A stretch of DNA of 64,000 bases, from positions 3,947,733 to 4,011,732 of the forward strand of contig NC_059094.1 in NCBI RefSeq assembly GCF_020497125.1, in the 5' to 3' direction. The notes under the pieces were generated by a model. The model was not told the origin of the DNA. It did not search any database and was given only the letters and a program-made list of their open reading frames with translations. Positions 53,968-64,000 of this stretch are shown one piece after another. How positions within the stretch are numbered: position 1 is the stretch's first letter; each line of letters opens with the position of its first letter. Made by a program: the position numbers and the translations under genes. This DNA comes from Mauremys mutica (lineage: Eukaryota; Chordata; Testudines; Geoemydidae).

Positions 53968-54874
53968 ATTGGAGCATTCATTGCACTGGCTGAGGTATAC
54001 CACATGTTGTGATAGGTATGTGTAGGACCCATAGATGTTGAAAGGTGTGTGTGTGGGGGGGAAGGGGGTTGATCATTGTAGCAGTTCAGATTTGTCTGCA
54101 GGTTTAGCATCTGTTGTTCTGGCAGTTCATGGGTCCTGGTCTGTGGATAGCTGGCTTCCAATGATGAGCTTGGTGAGGGTGGGGGGTTGTTTGAAGGCCA
54201 AGGAGGGGGTTAGGGAAAGATTTCTTTTAGGATGTGGGCCTTGTCAACTATAGGTTGTAATTGTGTAATTATACCCCGCGTGGGTTCCAATGTGGGGTGG
54301 TCGGTATACAGTCAGAGGGCTGGTTTTATTTTTCCATATTGAAGGCAGGCTCTCTTAGGGTGTTTGGGGGGGCCTGTTCCATGATACAATCTACTTCTTT
54401 GGTGGAGTGTCCTTGTTTGGTGAAGGCAGTTTTAAGTGCGTTAAGGTGTGTATCTTGGACTTTCTCCTCAGAGCATATTCTGTGGTGTTTGAGTGCCTGG
54501 CTGTAGATAACAGATTTTGTGCTGTTTTGGGGGTGGTTACTGGATCTGTGAAGGTAAATGGGGTGATCCATGGGTTTCTTGTATCAGGTTGTCCGTAGGG
54601 TTCCATTGTTGAAACTGATCATGGTGTCCAGGAAGTTGATGCGGGTGTCGGAGTGCTCAAGAGAGAGTGGTTGTTCGTTAGCGATCCCTCGAGGTCGAGG
54701 ATGATCTTTCACAGGTTTTATTTTTCATGGGTCCTTTGGTGACTGAGTAATGTGATTCTTGAGCCACAGGCTCGTTGGCAGACATTGCAGGCACTGTTGG
54801 AAGACAGGCTTGGGTCACAATTGCTGCATAACAGTTGTCTTTCCTTTCTTTTCTGGCCTTTTTCTGTTACCAAG

Positions 54875-56859
54875 TGTCACCGTGCCTTCGTGGATCACAA
54901 CGGAGAATACCAAATTCAGGACAAACTGCTGAGAAATAGGGCAGACACCCCCCCAAAACTGGTGGTTATTCTCCCATAAGATATACCAAACCAGCAACGA
55001 AAATAAACTTCTGTCTCACCGCACCAGCTAACAAGAAGTCAGACATGCAGCCTTCTTAGGTATTCCAGTCCCTGTATCACCACCAGAAACAGTAGACTTA
55101 ATGATGAGTGGTTCTTTAAAACAAATTTCATCAAATAAAAGGTTCTTCTGACCACACACCCAGGTCAATATACAGCTCAGATCTTACCCAATAATCACAC
55201 TGTCACCATCCCTTAGTATCTACAATTTAAAGGTTTATTTATAAAAAGAAAGAAAGAAAGAAATAAAGAAAGAAAGGTGAGGGTTAAAATTGGTTAAAGG
55301 AATTGAATAGATACAAGAATTGCAAAGTTCTTAGATCAGGCTTGTAGCAGTGATGAAATAAACTGCTGGCTTGTTAAGTCTCTGGTTGCTTCCAATCACT
55401 GGAAAGTCCTCAGTCCTTTGGTTAGATGCTCCCATTAGTACAAGTGTATCATAGTCCAGAGGTCTGAGCGGGAAAGAGGCAAAATGGAGATGTTTCCAGG
55501 GCCTTTTATAGCTTCTGCCATGTAGAGGGAAACCCATTGTTTCAAACAAAGCCTTCAGCACAGCTAGTGGAAAATCACAGGGAACAAGATGTTTGGAGTC
55601 ACATGTCCATGAATGATTTTGCTTAGGGTATGGCTACACTTGAGATTTGCAGCGCTGGTGGAGGCTTTCCAGCTCTGCAATTAGTAACTGTCCACACCTG
55701 CAGGGCACATCCAGCGCTGCAACTCCCTGGCTGCACCGCTGGCCGTACACCTGGGTGTGCTTGGGGTATAATGAGTGCAGCGCTGGTGCTGCAGCGCTGG
55801 TCGTAAAGTGTGGCCACACACCAGCACTGTTATTGGCCTCCAGGGTATAAGGATATATCCCAGAATGCTTTTAACTAAATTACTCCCTTTGTTTTGTTAT
55901 GCTGCCTCTCTTTGTTTTGTTGTGAACTCGGGGCTCCAGGAGCTGCTTATCTAAAAAACAAACACAGCTCCTGCTTGCCGTGATCAATCTGTAACTGACT
56001 GAACAATCAAATGAGATAAACCCACTACCTTGCTGTGAATGAGGCAGGCACGGGGAAGAGTGTTTGCTTGACGAGAGAAACAGCGGGGGGAGGGAGAGAA
56101 AGGGAGTCCATTGGAGCAGCTGCTTATCTGGTCTTCAGGCTGTTTGCAATTAAGAGTAAGGGGTTGGGAAAATTTTCTGATTTTGCAAGGCAGGGAGCTG
56201 ATACACAGTGTCAGCTCCAATAATCCACTCTCTCTCTCTCCCTGTCACACTGCACCCCACCTCCCTCTTTTGAAAAGCACGTTGCTGCCACTTGAATGCT
56301 GGGATAGCTGCCCATAATGCATCACTCCCAACAGCGCTGCAAATGCTGCAAATGTGGCCACACTGCAGCGCTGGTAGCTGTGAGTGTGGCCACACACCAG
56401 CGCTTTCCCTACACAGCTGTATGACCAGCGCTGTAACTCCCAGCGCTGCAACTCTCAAGTGTAGCCATACTCTTAGTAATAGCAGAGGCCATTACCTATA
56501 CTTCAGATGGAACGTTCACAGGCAAGTCCATTCAGTATAGATGGGTGTCTTCCATTGTGAGTTAAGTGTTCTTTTGATGGGCCACCTAACTTGAATAGTC
56601 CCTTCAGGATGTGCAGGCTAAATACCTTGTAGGCGTTACCACAGGAGCAAATATATTTGAAATACAGGTATAGAGCCAATACTCATAACTTCAAATACAA
56701 AAATGATACATGCATACAGATAGCATCATCATATTCAGCTAATCATAACTTTTCTATTGACATCTTACTTGACACACTTTGTATAAGATTTGTTGCAATT
56801 ATATAACAGTGGTAGCAACAATGATCTACATTGTCATATTTTAATCAGATAACATCACA
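54875..56859 (-). mobile_element. Solo LTR, family B (antisense), nested in the LINE
   Basis: Starts TGTCACCGTGCC and ends AACATCACA. Flanks CCAAG (54,870-54,874) and CCAGG (56,860-56,864) form a 5-bp TSD with one mismatch. It is collinear with 6459-8906. It contains a GAAA-rich run at 55,246-55,275 and the Harbinger MITE at 55,626. Without the MITE it is about 1.14 kb. Confidence 0.8.
55626..56472. mobile_element. Harbinger-type MITE nested in LTR-B
   Basis: An 847-bp element. Ends GGGTATGGCTACACTTGAGA and TCTCAAGTGTAGCCATACTC are inverted with one difference. A perfect 3-bp TSD TTA (55,623-55,625 and 56,473-56,475) is diagnostic of the PIF/Harbinger target TWA. Sub-terminal CAGCGCTG repeats and the centre match 34,931-35,726. 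Confidence 0.92.
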
Positions 56860-57570
56860 CCAGGGGAAGGCGATTTTCCTCAAAAGTGAACGTTCCCTCT
56901 CTGACAAGTCTTCAGCAGTTATCCCTATTCTGGGTTGCTGTCTCCCAGTGTGTGGTATCAATGCCACATCTCTTGAAGTTTATCTTGAGGGTATCTTTAA
57001 AACATTTCTTTTGGCCTCCCCATTTCCTTTCTCCTTTGGTGAGTTTTCGTAAGCATACATCAGGCATACACACACAGTGCCCGCTACACCTCAGCTGGTG
57101 CTGGATAATCAGGCCCTAAACACTGAAGATGTTGGCCTAGTGCGATGATCCACCCACTTTATGTTGAGGATCTTCCGAAGAACGTGCTGATGCTGGCATT
57201 CCATTTTTTTCAGGTGTTTTCTGTAGGTTACCAAGTCTCTAAGTCATAGAGGAGAGTTAGGATTAGCACCACTTTATAAACTAAAAGTCTAGTATGTGTT
57301 CTGATGTGATTGTTCAACATCTGGCGAGACAGTCTGCCAAAGGCAAGGCTGGCACAGCGAATTCTGTGCTGAATCTTGACATCTATGTCTGCTCTCTGTG
57401 AGAGATGGCTGCCAAGATAAGCAAAGTATTCAACATTTTCCAGATCTTCTTTGTCGATATAGATCTTTCTTGTTGGGTCTGATGATTAACCAGGGACTGG
57501 CTAGTGGAGAATTTTTGTTTTGCCGATGTTCAAAGTTAGCCTCAGGCTTTTGTAAGCTTCAGAAAAGCAA

Positions 57571-59160
57571 TTAAGGGCTATTTGAAGATCCTCCTTTGAG
57601 TGCACAATCATCTGTGTACTGGAGTTTGGTTATTGTTGCCAATATGACTTTAGTTCTGGCACAGAGACGAGAAAGGTTGAAGAAGTTGCCGTCAATCCGA
57701 TGTTGGATGCCAATGCCCTGTGGTAGACAGTCTTGGGTTAGTGTTTTCATAGCTGCTAAGAAAATGGAGAAAAGGGTGGGTGCCAGTACACAACCTTGTT
57801 TTACGTCAGTTTGCATGACAAAGGGCTTAGGCCTTGGCTACACTTGCAAATTTGCAGCGCTGCAGCAGGGTGTGAAAACACACCCTCTCCAGCGCTGCAA
57901 ATTGCGGTGCTGCAAAGCGCCAGTGTTATTCCCCACAGGGAGGTGGAGTACGGACAGCACTGGGAGAGCTCTCTCCCAGCGCTGGTGCTTTGACTACACT
58001 TAGCGCTTCAAAGCGCTGCCGCGGCAGCGCTTTGAAGTGCAAGTGTAGCCAAAGCCTCAGAGGTAGAGCCACTGCCCAGGATGGAGGCAGTCATCTGCTC
58101 ATGGAGGAGTCTTACAAGGATGATAAATTTGCTTGGGCAGCCAAACTTTGACATGATTTTCCACAGAGCCTCACAGCTGACAGAGTTGAAGGCTTTGGTC
58201 ACATTGATAAAGGCCATATTCAGTTCCTGGTGTTGTTCTTGACATTTTCCCTAGATTTGCCTGGCTGCAAAAATCATGTCAGTTGTGCCTCGTGGTGGTC
58301 TGAAGCTGCACGGGGACTCTGGAAGTACATCCTCTGCAAGAGGGAGCAGGCAATTCAGTCAGATTCTAGCAAGTCTCTTCCCAGTGATGGAGAGGAAAGC
58401 AATGCCTCGATAGTTGCCCCTGTCTCTCTTTTTGAAAATGGTGACGATGGTAGCATTATGTAAGTCAGCAGGGATTTCTTCGGTGCACCAGATTTTGAGG
58501 AGCAACAAGTGAAGCTTGTTAGTCAGTGTTTCTCCCCCAACTTTCAGTACTTCAGCTAGTATGCCATCAGGACCTGGAGCTTTTTTGTTCTTCATTTGTT
58601 TAATGGTTTTGCAGACCTCCCCTAGTGTTGGTGGGTTGGCAAGAGTTTCCCAGATTGGGTGATGCGGGATGGAGTCAATGGTGTTGTCAGTCACACTCGA
58701 GTCTCAACTTAGAAGCTTTTGGTCGTGTTCCTTCCGGTGCTCTTTGATGGATTCGTTATCTTTAAGAAGGGCGGGACCATCTTCGGAGCTCAGAGGTGTG
58801 AGGCCACATGAGCTTGGTCCTTACAGGGCCTTTGTCTCACGAAAAAAGCTCAGCATATCGTGTCTGTCAGCGAATGTTTGGATTTCTTTTGCTTTGTCCT
58901 CCCACCATTTGTTTTTGATTTCTTGGATCCTCCTTTGAACTGCAGCTTTGAGCTCACGGCGAGAGCTCTGCTTCTGACTGGATGGTGGTTAGTTTTGCCA
59001 GTTGCAGAAAGCTTTTCTCTTCTGGCACAAAAGGGCTGTAATCTCAATGTTGTTGTTGTCAAACCAGTCCTGATGGCGGTGGATAGCAAGGCCAATGAAT
59101 TCTTCGCAAACGTCATGGATGGTCTGTTTTAGGGCTTCCCAGCCTTTTTTGACACTTGTG
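57571..59160 (-). pseudogene. Reverse transcriptase of the non-CR1 LINE
   Basis: On the minus strand, in order: VKKGWEALKQTIHDVCEEFI (59,145 region), RRIQEIKNKWWEDKAKEIQT, KNKKAPGPDGILAEVLKVGG (58,359-58,694), ATIVTIFKKRDRGNYRGIAF, MAFINVTKAFNSVSCEALWK (RT block A), VKQGCVLAPTLFSIFLAAM and the active-site block YTDDCAL, where the family usually has YADD or FADD. A MITE separates TSE from PFVMQTDVKQG at 57,830-58,056. Several stops and shifts are present. Inactive. Confidence 0.85.
57830..58056. mobile_element. Harbinger-type MITE nested in the LINE RT
   Basis: A 227-bp element with ends GGCCTTGGCTACACTTGCA and TGCAAGTGTAGCCAAAGCC. Flanks TTA (57,827-57,829) and TCA (58,057-58,059) represent a 3-bp target after one mutation. 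It interrupts the RT codons for ..GSTSE / PFVMQTD.. exactly. The interior has CAGCGCTG and CGCTGCCGCGGCAGCG palindromes. Confidence 0.92.
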
Positions 59161-59186
59161 TTGTCATTTCCAGGTGTGCATATGGC

Positions 59187-61130
59187 CAGGGGCGGCAGGT
59201 TTGTATAATTTTGGATGGTGCCCAGAATGGGTCCCTCCCCTGTTCACCCGCCTTGTAAGCCGATATATATTTTATTAAATAATGTAACAATGGACTGGAA
59301 ACAGTAAGCATTTAACAGTTTCCCTTATTGCACAATATCACTATCGTAAGAAAAAAATATTTAACTAAGAATATCAACGTATTTAATACTCTTTTGAATA
59401 TGGAAACAACCAAGCACTCTTTGATAAATAACCCTCAAAAGCAAATACTTTCTAAAATTAAAACAAATATAGCCCCTTCTTTCGCAATGATCAAGAATTT
59501 GTTGCTGGGATAAAATGAAGCTACAACACGCTGGCGCCACAAGATTACAAGGGTCAATTAAAAGTGGAAAGTCAGAAGCAGCACTCACCTGCTTCAATAT
59601 ATTATATTTTGTTGTACCTGTTGTAACAAAGTGGGAATGTTCTTAATGTTTTCTCTGAATACTGTGTGGGTGCCTCAGTTTCCCCTGCAAGATGCCAACT
59701 GAAGGTGTTGGAGAACAAAGAGATCAGATGGCCTCCTTGCCTGGAAAAGAGACAACGGCTAGAGGAGGGGCTGGAGGGAGTGTCAGTTTGGAGCTGGCTA
59801 GGGAGATGGGGAGAGGCCCAAAACTTGGGTCTGGGCTTCCCACCCCCCAAGATGGACCTGACTGAGGGGTCCTTTTTTCTGTACCTACAAGCTCTGTTTT
59901 AGACTGTGATCCTGTCGTCTAATAAACCTTCTGTATTACTGGCTGGCTAAGAGTCACGTCTGACTACGGAGTTGGGGTGCAGGACTCTCTGGCTTCTCCA
60001 AGAGCCATGCCTGGGTGGACTCACTGTGGGAAGTGCACAGTGTGGAAGGGGATGCTGAATGCTCCGAGGTCAGACCCAGGAAGGTGTGAGCTTCTTGCCC
60101 TGGAGACAGTCTGCTCAGAGAGAGGAGGCTCCCCCAGAGTCCTGACTGGCTTTGTATGGAGTAGTTCCAGAGCATCCCAGCATCCCCATCCACACCATGT
60201 GCATCCTGCAAGTCCACACAGGCACTGACACTCCCTCCAGCCCCTCCTCTGGCCTTTGTCTCTTTTCCAGGCAAGGAGGCCACCTGATCTCTTTGTTCTC
60301 CAACATCTTCAGTTGGCATCTTGCAGGAGAGTGGCCCAGGCCATCAGTTGCCAGGAGACAGGGTTTCGACCATTCTCTGTGCAGACAGCATCACACTGGC
60401 CCTCTAGGGCTCTGCAACAATCACACGCCCTTATCCCACCATCTAGATCCTTGAGAAATTCATAGGGGAAACTGAGGCACCCACACAGTATTCAGAGAAA
60501 ACATTAAGAACATTCCCACTTCGTCACACCTGTATACAATCAATTATTTACTTTAAAGGGTGTAAAATAATCTAGTATTTTGCTAAACACAATGATACCC
60601 CAAACTGACCGCCAAATTTAAGTCGCGTGTTTTCCCCCTCAGGTGAGGGCTCTGGGGTGGGTCTGGGGAGGAGGGGTTCACAGTGCAGAAGGGGGATCAG
60701 GGTTGGGGTGCGGGGGGCGCAGGCTCTGGGGTGGGGCAGGGCCGGGGATGAGGAGCTTGGCTTGCAGACAGGCTGCCCCAGGGCTAGGGCCAGAGAGGAC
60801 TCTCCACTTCCCCCAACACCCTCCTCACCCCCCCCCCGCAGCACACTCACTCTGCACCACCATCACTGCACATGCTCCTAGGGCGCCTCTCATGTCCAGG
60901 AAGCCCCCTCACCTCCCCTGTGGTGGGTTGGGGGTGGGTGGGTTGCCATCACGTGTGGCCTCCCCTGCTGCTGCCCCTCACCAGAGCCTCACTGGGGGTG
61001 GGGGATGGGGCTGCCCCTTGCCCAGCGTGGGGCAGGAGTGAGGGCTGAGGATGGATCACAGGGTCAAACACTCGCCGAAGCCCCAGCAGCTGCTCAGGTG
61101 AGTGAGGTCCACTCCAGATGTCTCCCGGCC
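59187..61130. mobile_element. hAT-like insertion (end CAGGGGCGGCAGG), right end uncertain
   Basis: The LINE sequence stops at CATATGGC, followed by CAGGGGCGGCAGGTTTGTAT, a hAT-style terminus. LINE endonuclease sequence resumes around 61,130-61,140. I cannot find the matching right terminus or an 8-bp TSD, so a deletion or a different class is possible. The AT-rich left part (59,250-59,620) and the GC-rich right part (60,640-61,100) are split by an LTR-derived insertion. Confidence 0.5.
59622..60528. mobile_element. LTR, family D, with inverted-duplicate structure
   Basis: A perfect 5-bp TSD CCTGT (59,617-59,621 and 60,529-60,533) flanks a 907-bp insertion that starts TGTAACAAAGTGGGAATG and ends CATTCCCACTTCGTCACA, the reverse complement of its own beginning. 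The left part (to about 60,177) is a sense LTR with AATAAACC (near 59,920) and an internal U3 deletion. The right part (about 60,178-60,528) is the U3 half in antisense, lacking that deletion. A normal LTR would not end this way. Confidence 0.8.
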
Positions 61131-61450
61131 GGAAGCCCCCTTGATGCTGATGGGGAGCTCAGTCTGACGGTTGACTAGAAGGTTTTTTATTACAAAGCCC
61201 AACGCCGTGTATTCGCCTGTCGCTTGCTGGTTTTCCTTTTCAAAAGAAAGCGCCCTCTTCCCTCAAGGTGCCTTCATCTGCATGTCTTGTTTTGCTGAGA
61301 GCAGCGATGTCGATGTTGTAACTTGAGAGGTGGTTGTTAAAGTTGTGGTGGAAGTCTGTGAGGGAGTTTAGATTGCCTGTCCAGAGGATGCAAATATCAT
61401 CAATGTATCGCAAGGTATATTCCAACAAGACCTCTTTTGCTGGATATTCT

Positions 61451-62810
61451 TGACCAGCTCCATTTCTGACTAATTTGTCAGTTGATTAATCATTGTCCCA
61501 GCTCACACATGTTATGAGTATAGAATTCCTTTATTCTCTCTGTCAGCTGCTATTACAGGGATTTCAACTCTGATTAAAAAAATTTAAAATTAAAATATTG
61601 GATCCCCCTGGAACCCTTTGAAGATCCCTTTGGAGACCTCCCAGATCCCTCTAAAGACCCATAGATCCCTTTGGAAATCACTGTATATCACCATGGAAAT
61701 CAAACAGACTCATCCAGGGATCAGACCCAGAGAGCAACCTGGATCAGCTCAAAGCACTTCAGATATTACCCTAACTCAAACCTGAGAGTGCCCCAAGAAT
61801 CACTCCATCTCAGCTGAGGGATACTCTAAGATCAGCCTAGAACAGGAGATGCAAGGAACAAAACTGTATTTTATCCTAAAAAATGTAATGATTTTGGAGG
61901 GATTCTCCCCAGATGTCCTGTCTTGCCTTGCACTCGTTATCCAGCACTTTCCGCTCTGCTACAACAACATGAATCCTTCATGTGTCCTCTGAAAAATTCA
62001 TTGGTTTGTACTTTCCATTAGCTCAAAGGGCAGCTGTCCTCTGCCGGTGCAGCATCTCTGCAAACACAAATGCTAGTGGAAAATCCAGAGGTCTGACTCC
62101 AACACAGGAACTGCTTCTAACCCTCACAGTTTGTGTGGAGGAGTGAACAGGGCAGGACAAAGTGTGAACCCCTGAGCTTTCTCCTTCCCTGACATTGAGA
62201 GCCAGGTCCTGCACTCTTTGGCTAGGGAGTCTCCTGGGACAGTTCCCAGTCTGGCTGTCAGCCTCCCACGGGGTGTGTGTTTTGCTCTGCATCTTGATGG
62301 GGTGCAAATCAAACTGTCTTAGCCTACAAACGTTGTTCAATGTAAGTTACATCAGCACGCAGCCACCGCAGTTAGGATATCACTTGTGTGTGTGCATAAT
62401 TGGCTCCTTGAGTCAATGTGGCACATACTCCCCAGGAGTGCTTATGTCAATGCACAGTGTGGTGCACCATGAGTAGGTATCTCAGTGTGCAATGATTGTG
62501 GGGCTGCAGGGGTTACTGGCAAAGGGTCAGCTTCCCACTGTGCAACTTTTCCCATCCCATAATGTCTTCTATATCCCATAATTTTGAACCTTTTTTCCAA
62601 AATCACATGAACGTGCATGTCCCTCCTTGCTAGCTGCCACCTCAGATAGAAGCACGGCATCTGCACAGCTCTGCACTAATGTCACAAGCATTGCAAGCAC
62701 AGGGTGCACGATCCTCTGGTATTTGTAGAGCCATGAGGAGAACTGAATCAGCGGGGAACATGATAATTTCTTGGAGGACAGATTGTTGTGGGACATGGTG
62801 AGAACCAATT
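61451..62810. other. Unassigned sequence
   Basis: Mostly unrecognised. Repeated CCCTTTGGA.A.C words at 61,610-61,700 form a loose local repeat (GATCCCTTTGGA). No frame above about 105 codons. Confidence 0.4.
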
Positions 62811-62814
62811 CAAG

Positions 62815-63832
62815 GTTGATGGTGGCATTCACAGAGAAGCTGCAGGTGATGGAATGCTGCTTCTTGGCCCAGGAAAGGGGGACTGACTGGTGTGATCGCA
62901 TTGCAATGCAAGCTTGAGATGATGAACAGTGGCTGCAGAACTTTTGGATGCACCAGGACACATTCCTGGATCTGTGCTGAGCTCTCCCCAGCTCTCCAGT
63001 GCGGAAACACTAGAATGAGATCTGCACTGACAGTGGAGAAGCAAGTGGTGATTCCACTGTGGAAATGCCAGATTTCTATTGATCAGTGGGAAATCATTTT
63101 GGAGTTCAAAAATCTATTGTGGGGCCATTGTCATGCAGTTGTGCAGGGCCATTAATTGCATCCTGTAGGACCATGACTCTGGGCAATGTACAGGACATAG
63201 TGGATGGATTTGCAGCAATGGAGCTCCCAAAATGCAGTGGAGCTATAGATGGCACACACATCCTTATTTTGGCACAAGCTCGCCTTGCTATAGAGTACCT
63301 CAACAGAAAGAGCTACTTTTCTATGGTTATGCAAACATTGGTGGATCACTGGGGATGCATCATCGACATCCATGTGGGGTGGTCAGGGAAGATGCATGAT
63401 ATCTGCATCCTTAAGAACACAGGACTTTTCAAAAAGTCCCTGCACACAGGGACTTTCTTTTCTGATCAGTGGATTACCATTGGTACTGTTGAAATGCCCA
63501 TAGATACCTGGGGGACCCAACCTACCCCTTGATCCCGTGGCTCATGAAGCCATACACCGGCCCTAGACAGCATCAAGGAAAGATTCAGTTACCAGATCTG
63601 CAGGTGCAGAGTGACAGTTGAATGTGTTTTTGGTAGATTGAAGGGATGCTGGTGTTGTTTACTCACAAGATTGGCTCTCAGTGAGCAAAATACCCCAGTG
63701 GTTATACCTGCCTGCTGTGTCCTGCATAATATTTGTGAAGCAATGGGAGAAAACTTGCCACTAGTGTGGAAGGGCTGTCTGCTGACTGTGAACAGCCAGA
63801 CACAAGGGTTATATAGTTCAGGCTGGCTTTGA
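62815..63832 (+). pseudogene. Decayed PIF/Harbinger transposase
   Basis: Across frameshifts the plus strand aligns with the intact transposase at 40,984-42,261: ..QERGTDWCDRIAMQA, NTRMRSALTVEKQVVIPLWK, TLGNVQDIVDGFAAMELPKC, SGAIDGTHILI (first Asp kept), VGWSGKMHDICILKNTGLFK, a frameshifted GDP/TYPL block near 63,512 (second Asp kept in that frame) and VTVECVFGRLKGCWCCLLTR (Glu kept). A stop lies near 62,913, and the segment after ALWK (PDSYRSVA in the intact copy) is lost. It continues to about 63,832 (CCVLHNICEAMGENLP). Terminal repeats were not found inside the window. Older than the intact copy. Confidence 0.88.
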
Positions 63833-64000
63833 AAGTGCACTTTAACAGTGAGCAACATTAATCATTGTGATGTACTATATTTTACCTGGTCCTGCTATTT
63901 CAGGCTGGTTAGGAATTGTGTGGTGCGTGGTGTACATATATGCTATAACACAGCCAATGCATCTATTAATTTTGTGTTGCTTGCTGTACATTTATGAGTA

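Larger units (their letters stand above)
54676..61329 (-). mobile_element. Non-CR1 LINE inserted in the PLE, itself carrying several insertions
   Basis: On the minus strand the element starts with an APE endonuclease N-terminus (YNIDIAALSKTRHADEGTLR near 61,310-61,250, then KPASDRRIHGVG). It continues after a large insertion with the pre-RT and RT region (59,160-57,500) and a C-terminal part near 54,700-54,870, where a Cys/His finger-like segment is recognisable. The RT matches the widespread endonuclease-reverse transcriptase group distinct from CR1. I do not assign the clade. Its own sequence is interrupted by LTR-B (54,875-56,859), a MITE (57,830-58,056) and a hAT-like insertion (59,187 to about 61,130). 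Confidence 0.8.
53976..61450 (-). mobile_element. Penelope-like element split by a 6.65-kb LINE-containing insertion
   Basis: PLE coding is present in two pieces on the minus strand. The piece at 61,339-61,450 encodes RT block C, LRYIDDICILWTGNLNSLTD then FHHNFNNH. The piece at 53,976-54,666 encodes INFLDTMISFNNGTLRTT, YKKPMDHPIYLH, SVIYSQALKHHRICSEE and the connector towards the endonuclease. Both show frameshifts. The nonanucleotide GTGGTTGTT (plus strand) occurs at both junctions (54,667-54,675 and 61,330-61,338), as expected for the TSD of the inserted LINE. This PLE differs from the GIY-YIG copy at 46.3 kb in sequence. The outer boundaries are approximate. Confidence 0.8.

Overview
This window looks like a repeat-rich intergenic or intronic stretch of a vertebrate nuclear genome, most likely a turtle. 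The evidence is many CR1 LINE copies of at least two subfamilies ending in ATTCTATG-type tails, two tRNA-headed SINEs that share the CR1 tail (the arrangement known from tortoise SINEs), Penelope-like elements (PLE), PIF/Harbinger and hAT DNA transposons, and MIR-like relics. I recognise no host exon, rRNA, true tRNA gene or bacterial feature. Family names come from motif recognition and not from a database search. Boundaries given to the base rest on visible target-site duplications (TSDs); the others are approximate.

Layout. Bases 1-3.8 kb hold a CR1 split by a solo LTR and by a second, opposite CR1. Bases 6.5-8.9 kb hold a solo LTR (family B) that carries a CR1 tail and a solo LTR of family A. 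A third LTR family (C) lies at 9.8-10.9 kb. Bases 16.1-19.9 kb hold a palindromic 197-bp PLE-derived element with a hammerhead-ribozyme-like core, followed by a long CR1 whose ORF2 is hit by a Harbinger MITE, an 86-bp PLE tail, stop codons and a mutated RT active site. Bases 23.7-35.7 kb are dominated by non-autonomous hAT elements with 8-bp TSDs, plus another CR1 carrying a hAT and abutting a MITE.

The centrepiece is 37,811-42,638, a 4.8-kb PIF/Harbinger transposon sitting inside a MIR-like SINE. It has an open transposase frame with a complete DDE triad and, converging on it, a two-exon Myb/SANT-like gene with a phase-compatible intron. Together these are the two proteins such elements need. 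Several MITEs in the window have related terminal inverted repeats (TIRs), so this element could be their source of transposase. A decayed second Harbinger transposase lies at the right edge.

Bases 45.1-47.4 kb hold a CR1 broken by a second palindromic hammerhead element (199 bp, 9-bp TSD) and by a PLE fragment encoding a GIY-YIG endonuclease region. Bases 54-61.5 kb form a deep nest: a PLE is split by a non-CR1 LINE, which is itself split by a family-B solo LTR (carrying a Harbinger MITE), by a second MITE and by a hAT-like insertion. That last insertion contains an LTR whose far end is an inverted copy of its own beginning. A 37-bp minisatellite and a (CA)16 tract complete the inventory. 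The window is best read as a record of layered transposition, with one element that may still be functional.
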